64,000 nt of DNA, from the NCBI GenBank assembly GCA_014058105.1, contig JACGCM010000679.1:1292516-1356515 (forward strand). Direction: 5' to 3'. Under the pieces are notes generated by a model. The model searched no databases. It worked only from the letters and a program-made list of their open reading frames with translations, and had not been told where the DNA came from. The position numbers and the translations under genes were made by a program. The stretch comes from Kingdonia uniflora. Lineage: Eukaryota > Streptophyta > Magnoliopsida > Ranunculales > Circaeasteraceae. Shown here in pieces: positions 11,740 through 22,284 of this stretch; the first letter of the stretch is position 1, and every line of letters starts with the position of its first letter.

Positions 11740-14248
11740 TGTCACGCCCCAAAATCCAATCATCAGTAGCTTGACCAATCACTAGATTCAAAGCTGTACA
11801 GGTCAGGGAATCCAAAGATTCTACCCCACAAATAGCCAAGCCGTAGACAAATTCTGGCTCGGCTATTCACTTATAGCAATAATCATCAGAGTAAAGAAAG
11901 AATAATAACATAGCGGAAGCGAAAGACATATACACATATCTGACTGAAATATATACAATGTCCAGAATAAAGTACAACGACATATGGTAAGATCACATAC
12001 AAGAAAGTCTAAACTAAAGAAGATCTGCAGCGGCAAAAATAGGCTCCAAACTGGCTGAACCTCACAGCAATCTAAGCTACTCAACCTCTGAAATGTTTAA
12101 AATTACAAGAGTGAGCAAACCACGGCACACAAAAACGCAACAAAGCTAAATAACCTACTAATAAGATAAGTGTTGAAGAAGAGAAAGAAGTGAATAAGAT
12201 AGAGTAATAGATAAGGAGATATAGAATAATAACTAGGTAACTGTAATCCAGGTAAAGAGTTATAAGACAAGAGGAATTGAGATAAGAGTTAAAGAAAGGA
12301 ATAGCGATAAGGAAAAGATTATAGGAATATATGTATGAAGTGATGATGATATGACATGCAAAGATGAGCAGGGATATTCCCATAAATATCCCCAAATGCA
12401 GAATGATTTAATGTTTTAAATGTGTTTGCAATCCTATTATAATATTGGTTGATCAACCGCTAACATGTTTACTTAAAGAGATTTGCTAAGGGGATACACA
12501 GGCGCAATTTCTTGTCTAGCTCGACCAAGCTAAGGATATTATCTCACTTGATCAGAGTGTTCCGGGCTTTGCGACCCACGGAGCCTATCGTCCGAACTCT
12601 ATTTAGTATTCCAAGGAATTTCAACCTCAACGAGAACTAAGTTCGCACCATTCCGACTCTGTCTCATACCATCCCACACTCCCGAATGGGTGAACATGTA
12701 TAATAGTGCCAGTGCCAACTCACCTACTATTTTAACCCGATTAAGGACATTCTAGAGCCTCTCGAGGGTTAACCGATGCGGAGTTCTATTGTGTATAGGG
12801 TAGCTACCTGCCTTAGAGTATGGCAATAATCCTAAACACAGATAAACTATGACTTTACCGTCATAACATCCAAATCTCATCAGTCTCTCGTGACTGGAAC
12901 CCAGTGTACAAACAAACCATTAAAATAATGCACAGACAGTTTCTAACCAAGCTCAACGACCAACACAAACAAAAAACCCAAGTCACAGAAATAACTAACA
13001 GGTTTAATAGCTACACAGGAGAATATATATATATAGGCTATACTATAGTTAATTCACATACACCTCTCTAACACAGAGTAATCACTCTAAAATAACACTA
13101 ATCAACTGGTAGAAGGAATTTTGGAATGATGGAAACTCGCCGGATAATAATGCACAAATTTTGCGCTAACCAAAACAGAACTCTGAACCCAGAATCACGA
13201 TGAGGTAAACGGAACACTGAGAAAGCTATAACAATCAACCAGGGTAACAAATAAATAATCAATTTAAGAAATCGAACAATAAACTAAACTCTAGAAATCA
13301 ACCCACGCCAAATTGAACGAAAATGGATGGAAAGGAATAGAGAATTTCTCACCTAGGATAATGGTGAAGATCGCGGCGATGATTGGCGAGGAATCTGGAG
13401 CGAGGGAACGGATTTGATAGAGTTTGGGGAAGAGGGGAGGATTTGAGTTTGGGAAGGATTTTGGGAGAGGAGAGAGAGAGAAAAAAAAAAGTTTTAAAAC
13501 AACCAAAACCCATTTTTAGGCTTAAAGGGAAAAGCTAATTTTTATTGTTCACTAGAAATATTCGAATATTTTAAAAAATATTCGAATATTTTTTCCCTGT
13601 CAAATATATTCGAATAAGATAAAAAATTATTCGAATATATTTTCTCTGCCAAAAATATTTGAGTAAGATAAAAAAATATTTGAATATAGAGAATCTTTTC
13701 TTAACAGTGAATAGAAACTGTAAGAAGGAAAACCCTGAAAACCTAACGGCCAACCCCGGACACCCCGGGACCATGCCAAACCACCAACATCACCACACAA
13801 ACACTACTACAAACCCAACAAAGGTTTCCCATGGTATAAACACCACCTCCTCCACCTCACGGCCACCAAAATGCCTAAACCCCCGAAAATGAATCTTTGC
13901 TCAGAAAACTCCGAAAACTTATCGGCTAATCCAACGGCTCACCGGAACCACACCAAACCACAAAAACATCAAAAAAACATCACCACCAACCCATCTAGGG
14001 GTTCCCAAGGCCACAACGCCACCTCCTCCTCTGAATAACCACCATACCACCGAAACTACAAAAAGGAATCTAGCATACAAAACCTACCGAAAGGAATAAA
14101 TGGATGCATAATGGATGAAAGAGTATATGCGGAATATATGTGGAATATAACGTGAAGGAATAATATGCAGATGTGATAAAAAATTAGAATATATACGGAA
14201 TTGGATTATATGCGAATAAATTAAATAAATAAAATACGGGTCATTACA
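11740..14248 (-). repeat. Tekay element 3' LTR
   Basis: 2509 bp, matching 18834-21367 over nearly the whole length with small differences. It contains a cluster of TATTCGAATA motifs at about 13555-13690 and a (GA)n stretch near 13475. The 12760-12800 region lacks about 100 bp that is present in the other LTR. Confidence 0.88.
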
Positions 14249-14250
14249 AT

Positions 14251-14262
14251 CTACCCCCCTAA
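14251..14262 (-). other. Tekay element polypurine tract
   Basis: Minus strand TTAGGGGGGTAG immediately upstream of the 3' LTR start, the expected position for plus-strand DNA priming. Confidence 0.6.
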
Positions 14263-14282
14263 AAAGAAATTTCGTCCCCAAA

Positions 14283-17200
14283 ATTAAACACATACCTCTG
14301 CCTGAGAATAAATGCGGATAGTGCCCCCTCACATCGGCCTCCAACTCCCAGGTAGCCTCCTCTGGTCCATGGTAACTCCACTGGGCTGTCATAAGTGAAA
14401 TAACCTTGCTGTGAAGAACCTTTTCCTCACGATCCAAAATACACTCCGGATGCTCAATATACAAGGCATCACCCTGAGCCTTTATCGGTTCCCAATCAAT
14501 CACATGAGTAGGATCCCGCTCATACTTCCTCAGCATAGAAACGTGGAAGACGTTGTGAACTCTGCTCAGCTGCGGCGGTAATGCTAATCGGTATGCTAAC
14601 TCCCCAACTCTGTCAAGAATCTCAAACGGACCAATATATCTCGGAGCTAGCTTCCCTTTCTTGTTGAAACGCATCACTCCCCTCATCGGCGAAACCTTCA
14701 GCAAAATATGATCCCCGATCTAAAACTCTAACGGTGTCCTGTGGTTGTCGGCATAACTCTTCTGCCGGCTCTGAGCCTTACGTAGTCGGTCCCTGATAAT
14801 AGTAACTATCTCTGTGGTCTCCCGAACTTAGTCTGGCCCCAGTAAACTGTGCTCACCAACCTCTGCCCAACTCAGCGGTGATCTGCACGGTCTACCATAT
14901 AAAGCCTCGTAAGGTACCATCCCGATACTTGACTGAAAGCTGTTGTTGTAAGCGAACTCTGCCCAAGGTAAGTACTCATCCCAGCTGCCCTTAAAGTCCA
15001 AAACACAAGCCCTAAGCATATCCTCAAGGATCTGGTTAACTCGCTCTGTCTGACCGTCGGTCTGAGGGTGAAATGATGTACTGAGATCCAGTCTAGTATC
15101 CATAGCTCACTGAAAATATTGCCAAAAGTTACTGGTAAACCTGGCATCTCTATCTGACACAATAGACACTGGAACCCCGTGTAAACGAATAATCTCCCTC
15201 ACATATATCCTGCTCAACACGTCAGTGGTCATAGTTGTGCAATCGGTCCACAATCACCCAAATAGAATCGTGTTGTTTCTTCGTCTGTAGTAAACCCGAT
15301 ATGAAGCTCATCATAACATGCTCCCATTTCCACTCTGGAATAGGTAAAGGTTTAAGCTGTCTTGCTGGTTTCTGATGCTCGACCTTCACCTGCTGGCAAG
15401 TAAGTCATTTAGAAACAAAAACAGCTATCTCGCGCTTCACATTGTCCCACCAATAATGTCTCTTCAGGTCCTGGTACATCTTTGTACCGCCTAGATGAAT
15501 AGTATATCTCAAACCGTGAGCCTCGCTCAAAACCTCACGCTTCAGTACCTCAGAATCTGGCATGCATAATCTACCTCTGTATCTGATGCTGGCATCTGAA
15601 CTAAATGTCCAATCTGGTCTGGTGATGCCTGAAGCCCAAGACTATAATTTATCATCCTGCTGCTGAGCCTCAATAATATGAAAAATCAACTAAGGCTGAA
15701 CTCTCAGTATCGCGATAAAACTACCCGTATCCTATAAACGTAAAATCAGTCCGAAATGTGCAATGTCGTTAAGGATCGACCACTCACGAATCATCAGACG
15801 TGCAAGTAATCCCCTAGGCAAACGGCTCAAAGCGTCAGCCACCACATTTGCCTTCCCTGGGTGATACTTCCAGTCGACATCGTAGTCCTTCAGAAATTCC
15901 ATCCATTGCGTTGTCTCATGTTCAGTTCTTTCTGAGAGAAAAGATACTGTAAGCTCTTGTGATCAGGAAAGAACTCAAATCTCTCCCCATAAAGGTAGTG
16001 CCTCCAAATCTTCAACGCATAAACCATTACTGTCAAGTCGAGGTCATGAGTAGGTTAGTTCCCCTCGTGTACCTTAAGTTGTCTCAAAGCATAAGCCACC
16101 ACCTTGCCCTCTTGTATCAATACGCAACTAAGTCCACTAAGCGATGCATCACTGTATACTTTATACCTCTGCCTACTGGAAGAAGCAATCAGAACTGGTG
16201 TTGTCGTCAATCTCTTCTTCAACTCTACAAAAGTTGAAGAATATCTGTCGTCCCAAACAAATCGAATGTCCTTCTGTGTCAAACGAGTCAGAGGAGTTGC
16301 AATCCGCGAAAACCCAGAAAACTGCGAATCTCTGTAACGCTCATCGGCTGTGCCCAAACTGCAACTGTTGCAACCTTGGAAGGATATACTGCAATTCCAA
16401 ACTTAGACACCACGTACCCTAGGAATTTCACCTCCAGCTGCCAAAATTCACACTTCTCAAACTTTGTGAATAATGCATTCTCCCGCAAGGTCTGTAGTGC
16501 AATCCTCAAATGTTCCTCATGTTCTGCCTCGGTCTTCGAATAGATCAATATGTCATCGACAAACACAATGACGAACCGGTCAAGAAAAGGGTTGAAAACA
16601 CGGTTCATCAAATCCATAAATGTTGCGGGCGCATTCGTCAAACCGAACGGCTTAACCAGAAACTCATAGTGCCCGTAACGAGTCTGAAAAGCTGTCTACG
16701 AAACATCCTCTGTCCTGATCTTCAGCTGATGATAACCCGATCTGAGATCAATCTTTGAAAAGAACTGCGCTCCCCAAAGCTGGTCAAACAAGTCCTCGAT
16801 CCTCGGCGATGAATATTTGTTCTTGATCGTGACTTTGTTTAACTCGCGGTAGTCAATACACAAGCGCATCGAACCATCTTTCTTCTTCGCAAACACAATA
16901 GGTGTTCCCCATGGTGAAGTACTCGGCCGAATGAATCCCTGATTCATCAACTCAGAAATCTGATCCTTCAATTTCTTCAGCTCAACAGGTACCATACGAT
17001 ACGGAGCCTTCAAAATCAGAGTTGTACTAGGAACAAGATCTATGCTAAATTTAATCGCTCTCGTCGGCGGTAATCCAAGAATCTGCTGGAAAATGTCGAA
17101 ATAGTCACAAACGACCGAAATTGAGCTAACATCCACACCCGAGGACTCAAACTCTAGGAAAGCTAACAGGCCATCCCCTGACTGCGCAGGCATCAAGCTA

Positions 17201-17604
17201 ACGAATACGAATTGCCTCTCACCGGGAATGCTAAAAGTAGCCATCTTCTCGAAGCAGTCTAAAGTAACCCGATGAGTCGACAACCAATCCATACCCAGGA
17301 TGATGTCAAACTCCTGCATCGGTAGTACTAACAGGTCTGCTGATAGGACGTGACCACAAACAACTATCGGGTAATCTCTACATATATGTGAGATAGACAC
17401 CGAATAATCTAGAGGAGTACCCAGAGAAATCTCATCAATCAATAAAGAAGACTCAAAGCCAATAATGCAGAGAAATGCAGATGCTATGAATGAATGCGAT
17501 GCACCAGAATCGAAAAGAACACGAACGGGTGAATAAGAAATATGGATCGTACCTTCCACCAAAGGTAGAACGGTCTGAGCATCTCGCCTCCCGACTGCAA
17601 ACAC
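14283..17604 (-). pseudogene. Tekay pol: protease, RT, RNase H, integrase, chromodomain
   Basis: Read from 17604 leftwards. Protease [10 protein letters not shown] (about 17500-17530); RT with [14 protein letters not shown] and [12 protein letters not shown]; an intact catalytic FVDDILIYS at about 16545-16575; RNase H with YSDASLSGL and PDHKSLQYL; integrase core with [14 protein letters not shown] (about 15050-15090); GPFEIL...VFHVSMLRKY; and a chromodomain end EEATWELEADVRGHYPHLF (about 14300-14360). The frame is broken by a stop at about 16696, within the RT just after [12 protein letters not shown], by further stops and shifts between 15170 and 16060, and by a stop before the C-terminal block near 14720. 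It is recognisable throughout but cannot encode a complete polyprotein. Confidence 0.88.
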
Positions 17605-17649
17605 TCTGCTCTGCCCACGGCCCTGAACCTGGCCCTGCTGCTGTCCCGG

Positions 17650-18656
17650 ATGTTACGGTCTCTGATCACTCTGAGGTCCTGAAACTAACTATCTGCCCTG
17701 AGGACCCAGGAACGGTCTCTGCGAAAACTGCTGAATTTGCTGAGGAGGTCGCAGCTGATATCCCACGGGACCCTGAAACTGCGTCGCTGGCTGTGGAAAT
17801 CTGACTGGCTTAAGACAATGCTGCTTGACGTGCCCCGTCTCCCCGCAGTTCCAAAACTGACGTAAAGCAGGTTGTGCTCTCTCAAAATACTGCCCGCCGT
17901 AGCTCTAACTGACGTACCATCAAACCTCTATCTCTTCGAACTCATGCTATCGTACTATGTCTGTACCACCTTACACTTATCGAGTCTTTGATCATGTCTC
18001 TGCTGGCTTCTCAAGTCCTTAGACTTGTGATCCTCGACGTCGTTTTGTTCTAAAGCCAAAGCTTTAGACAAAACCTCTCTGTAAGTGCTAACACCAGAAG
18101 AGATCAAAAATCTCCTGAAGAATGGGGAAGACTTTTCAAAAACTTCATCTTTTTCTGCTTCCCCGTGTAATAGGTATGCTGCAAGTGTCACCCACTGATC
18201 GTTGGGACACATCATCGCGTCCAAAGTCTTCTCAATAGACTTGAACCACGCCTCGGCCTCAGAAGGAATCAATATGCCAGGAAATGTCGGATGTTTGTAC
18301 CTCTGGAACTGCTCCAAGTAACTGTGTTCTCTAGGTACTTGGATTTTGTCCTGCTGAAATGAAGAGGCAAAACTCTCCATAAACTGCCTCATCTCTGCTG
18401 AAACACCCGAAGCGGTTACCGCTGGTAAGATGCCTGGCTGCTCTGGAATCACTAGAGTAAGTGGGGCACCCTAACGAATTGGAGCCCCTGGTGTTACTCC
18501 CACACCAACCCCAGCCTCAGAAACTATCGGCTCTGCTTATGGGATCAGAACAGACCCCGTAATCTCCTGACTAACCACTGGCTCATTGGCCACTGTACCA
18601 CTGCGCAAACCCCCACGAGTCCTAGCACGACCTCTGCCTCTGCCACCTCTAGCCAT
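17650..18656 (-). pseudogene. Tekay gag with zinc knuckle lacking its first Cys
   Basis: The start ATG at 18654-18656 opens an Arg/Gly-rich N-terminus (MARGGRGRGRARTRGG), as often seen in chromovirus gag. Two nonsense codons follow (about 18538 and 18473), then the gag core with FPGILIPSEAEAWFKSIEKT and a 165-codon open stretch from 18452 to 17955. The zinc knuckle at 17816-17857 reads FWNCGETGHVKQHC: the expected first Cys of CX2CX4HX4C is Phe, consistent with TGT to TTT. Gag forms the particle and binds RNA; this copy is broken. Confidence 0.8.
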
Positions 18657-18817
18657 CTGTAAGAACAAAGAAACATAACTCAAGAACGGATAGGAAAGGA
18701 TTAGGAACGGAAAAGAATACGGTAAATTATAGAGTTCCGAAAAGAATCGATCCTAACTCCATCTAAGGAATAACTCGTCATATGATTTGCAATAACAAAG
18801 ATAAGGGGTAACCTTAC

Positions 18818-18829
18818 GCTCTGATACCA
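18818..18829 (-). other. Primer binding site, initiator tRNA-Met type
   Basis: Minus strand TGGTATCAGAGC, four bases inside the 5' LTR boundary at 18834. It is complementary to the 3' end of plant initiator tRNA-Met. Confidence 0.88.
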
Positions 18830-18833
18830 AGTC

Positions 18834-21367
18834 TGTCACGCCCCAAAATCTAATCATCGGTAGCTTGACCAATCACTAGATTCAAAGCTGTGCAGGTTGG
18901 GGAATCCAAAGATTCTACCCCACAAATAGCCAAGCCGTAGACAAATTCTGGCTCGGTTATTCACTTATAGAATTAATCATCAGAGTAAAAAAAAAATAAT
19001 AACAACATAGCGGAAGCGAAAGACATATACACATATCTAAGTTAAATATATACAATGTCCAGAATAAAGTACAACGACATAAGCTGAGATCACATACAAG
19101 AAAGTCTAAACTAAAGAAGGTCTGCAGCGGCAAAAATCGGCTCCAAACTGGCTGAACCTCATAGCAATCCAAGCTACTCAACCTCTGAAGTGGTTAAAAT
19201 TACGAGAGTGAGCAAACCACGACTTACTAATACCCAACAAAGCTAAATAACCTAATAATAAGATAAGTGCTGAAGAAGAGAGAAAAGTAAATGAGATAGA
19301 GTAATAGATAATGAGATATAGAATAATAACTAGGTAACTGAAATCCAGGTAAAGAGTTATAAGACAAGAGGAATTAAGATAAGAGTTAGAGAAAGGAATA
19401 GCGATAAGGAAAATTTTATAGGAATATATGTATAAAGTGATGATGATAAGACATGCAAAGATGAACAGGAATATTCCCATAAATATCCCCTAATGCATAA
19501 TGATTTAATGCTTTAAATGTGTTTGCAATTCTATTATAATATTGGTTGATCAACCGCTAACATGTTTACTTAAAGATATTTTCTAAGGGGATACACATGC
19601 ACGATTTCTTGTCAAGCTCGACCAAGCTAAGGATATTATCTCACTTGAACAGAGTGTTCCGGGTTTTACGACCTATGGAGCCTATCGTCCGAACTTTATT
19701 AAGTATTCCAAGGAATTACAACCTCAACGAGGACTAAGTTCGCACCATTCCGACTCTGTCTCATACAATCCCACACTCCTGAATGGGTGAACAGGTATAA
19801 TAGTGTTAGTGCCAACTCACCTACTATTTTAACCCGATTAAGGACATTCTAGATCCTCTCGAGGGTTAACCAGTGCCAACTCACCTACTATCCAATCTCA
19901 ATAAGTTAGGAGGTTTTAAAAGATTTTAAAAAGGTGTGACAGATCCCAAAGATCAAAATATAATAGCCGCTAACCCGGCAACAATCATAGGGTAGCCACC
20001 TGCCTTAGAGTATGACAATAATCCTAAACACAGATGAACTATGACTTTACCGTCATAACATCTAAATCTCATCAGTCTCTTAAGACTGGAACCCAGTGTA
20101 CAAGCAAACCATCAAAATAATGCACAAACAGTTTCTAACCAAGCTCAACGACCAACACAAACAAAAAACCCAAGTCACAGAAATAACTAACAGGTTTAAT
20201 AACTACACAGGAGAATATATATATATATAGGCTATACTATAGTTAATTCACACACACCTCTCTAACACAGAGTAATCACTCTAAAATAACACTAATCAAC
20301 TGGTAGAAGGAATTTTGGAATGATGAAACTCGCCGGATAATAATGCACGAATTCTGCGCTAACCAAAATGGAACTCTGAACCCATAATCACGATGAGGTA
20401 AACGGAACACTGAGCAGGCTATAACAATCAACCAAGGTAACAAATAAATAATCAATTTGAGAAATCAAACAATAAACTAAACCCTAGAAATCAACCCACG
20501 CTAAATTGAACGAAAATGGACGAAAAGGAATAGAGAATTTCTCACCTAGGATAATGGTGAAGATCGCGGCGAAGCTTGGCGAGGAATCTAGAGCGAGGGA
20601 ACGGATTTGATAAGAGTTTGGGGAAGAGGGGAGGATTTGAGTTTGGGAATGATTTTTGGTTAGATTTTGAGAGAGGAGAGAGATAATTTTTTTTTTAAAA
20701 CAACAAAACCCATTTTAAGGCTTAAAAGGAAAAGCTGATTTTTTTTGTTTACTAGAAATATTTGAATATTTTCAAAAATATTTGAATATTTTTTCCTTGC
20801 CAAAAATATTCGAATATAGGGAATCTTTTCTGAACAGTGAATAAAAACTGTAAGAAGGAAAACCCTGAAAACCTAACGGCCAACCCCGGACACCCCAAAA
20901 TCATACCAACCACCAACACCACCACACAAACACTTTTACAAACCCAACAAAGGTTTCCCAAGGTATAAACACCACCTCCACCGCCTCACAGCCTCCAAAA
21001 CGCCTAAACCCCCGAAAAAGAATTTTTGCTCTGAAAACTCTGAAAACCTATCGGCCAATCCAACGGCTCACCGGAACCACACCAAACCACAAACACATCA
21101 AACAAGCATCACCACCAACCCGTCTAAGGGTTCCCGAGGCCACATCGCCACCTCCTCCACCGAATAACCACCGTACCACCGAAACTACAAAAAGGAATCT
21201 AACATACAAAACCTGCCGAAACGTATAAATGGATGCATAATGGATGAAAAGAGTTTATGCGGAATATAAGGTGAAGTAATAATATGCAGATGTGATAAAG
21301 AATAGGAATATATACGGAATTGGAATATATGCAAATAAATGAAATAAATAAAATACGGGCCATTACA
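18834..21367 (-). repeat. Tekay element 5' LTR
   Basis: 2534 bp counterpart of 11740-14248. It has an extra block at about 19870-19985 that includes a repeat of CCAGTGCCAACTCACCTACT, already present 60 bp earlier, and a shorter ATTCGAATA cluster (20755-20820). Both ends are intact and the flank ggaag is the target duplication. Confidence 0.87.
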
Positions 21368-22199
21368 GGAAGCTTTACAATACTCTGAATAGAGATAATA
21401 ATCCATAAATTATAACCAAGAAACTTGTTGATTTTATCGTGATGAAAGAGCATACAAATGTTCTAACAATGCACAACCAAACTCAATAAACAATATACGA
21501 ACTGCTTCACCTAAAAAACTTAATATACAAGTGTAAGCATATACTGGATTAAATCTAAAAAAGTAGAAGTAAACTGTCTTACTTGCGGCATTTACATAAT
21601 TAAGACGAAATCCCCAAGAGCGGGTAAGCACTAAAATCCCAAAAGTTGTTTCAAATCTTTTCCTTTGCTTATCTACAATTAGTAAATTTTCAAAATAAGT
21701 CAATTGGGTTGTTTTCCTCTTAGTAAACACTATCCATCGCAGAGAAGATCAGAAAAGAAGAGTAATAGCCCGTCGCTCCTAAATTTTTTGATTATTAAAT
21801 CCTAATGTTAGAATTCCAAAGCTCTATATCCCTATAGCATAAGATCTATCATAACCATCCCCCATACCCAAATCAGATAATCAATAAACAAAACCCTAAA
21901 ATTTATAGAAAGAGAGAGATATAGGGGGAAAGAGATAGAGAGAGAGAAACCTGCTTGTTTCCCGAATAATGTTACCATTGATATAAAATTTTAGCTTTAG
22001 ATAATTGTTTGCTTAGTGTTTCTTCGTGTGGGTACTTCGAAGATGCTTATAACTCCATCGTTCTATTATCTCCCCCATTCTCTTTTATGGTGTCTGATAT
22101 CAAAAGGAAAAATGGGTTTTCACGGGGAAGATAAAAATATGAAAAGGGCAAATTTGTCAACTATATTGGCAAAACTATAAAATACAAAGGGATAAGTAA
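21368..22199. other. CACTA sequence right of the Tekay insertion
   Basis: This should hold the upstream part of the captured hydrolase gene. A small spliced-looking block at 21583-21672 (minus) was examined but does not fit in phase. (GA)n runs at about 21910-21950 may be a carried 5' UTR. No confident exon. Confidence 0.35.
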
Positions 22200-22284
22200 C
22201 AAAGTGAAGGCACTGTGGTCGTTTTTTAGCGCTTAAGTATGTAGTCATTTTTTACTGTCGTATTTAGCCAGTTTTGCTGTAGTA
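22200..22284. repeat. CACTA right terminal and subterminal region
   Basis: Minus strand from the end: TACTACAGCAAAACTGGCTA, then ATACGACAG, GACTAC, GCGCTAAAAAACGACC. The inverted terminus matches the left end, and the GCGCTAAAAAACGAC-type motifs echo the left subterminal repeats. CAG (22285-22287) directly follows. Confidence 0.75.

Larger units (their letters stand above)
11740..21367 (-). mobile_element. Tekay-type chromovirus (Ty3/gypsy), about 9.6 kb
   Basis: Minus-strand element with 2.5 kb LTRs (11740-14248 and 18834-21367), a tRNA-Met PBS, gag, protease, RT, RNase H, and integrase with a C-terminal chromodomain. LTR ends read TGTCACGCCCC...CATTACA on the plus strand, that is TGTAATG...GGGCGTGACA in element orientation, as is common in the Tekay/Del lineage. 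The flanks agaag (11735-11739) and ggaag (21368-21372) are a 5 bp duplication with one change. It interrupts the CACTA element just upstream of the first recognised hydrolase exon. Several stops show it is inactive. Confidence 0.88.
2731..22284. mobile_element. CACTA (En/Spm-type) transposon carrying captured gene exons
   Basis: Left end CACTACAACAAAAAGG; right end, read inward on the minus strand, TACTACAGCAAAACTGG. Eleven of the first 13 bases match, and the outermost base of the right end has changed. A 3 bp duplication CAG flanks it (2728-2730 and 22285-22287), as expected for CACTA elements. Subterminal DNA is rich in CCGTCGC, GCGAC and AACGAC repeats. Without the nested Tekay element it is about 9.9 kb. 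I find no TNP1/TNP2 transposase, so it is probably non-autonomous. Its cargo is hydrolase exons, an unidentified exon and LINE-derived RNase H pieces. Confidence 0.83.

Noticed and set aside
16104..16758. Plus-strand open frames opposite Tekay RT and RNase H.
   Set aside because: They are shadows of the minus-strand pol, which carries the recognisable motifs.
21583..21672. Possible N-terminal exon of the captured hydrolase gene (minus; AG and GT at its ends, frame with LTRSWGFRLNYVNAA).
   Set aside because: It would leave one base over, while the next recognised exon (11319) starts in phase 0. Similarity to the LNRPKxLNAL block of the family is weak.
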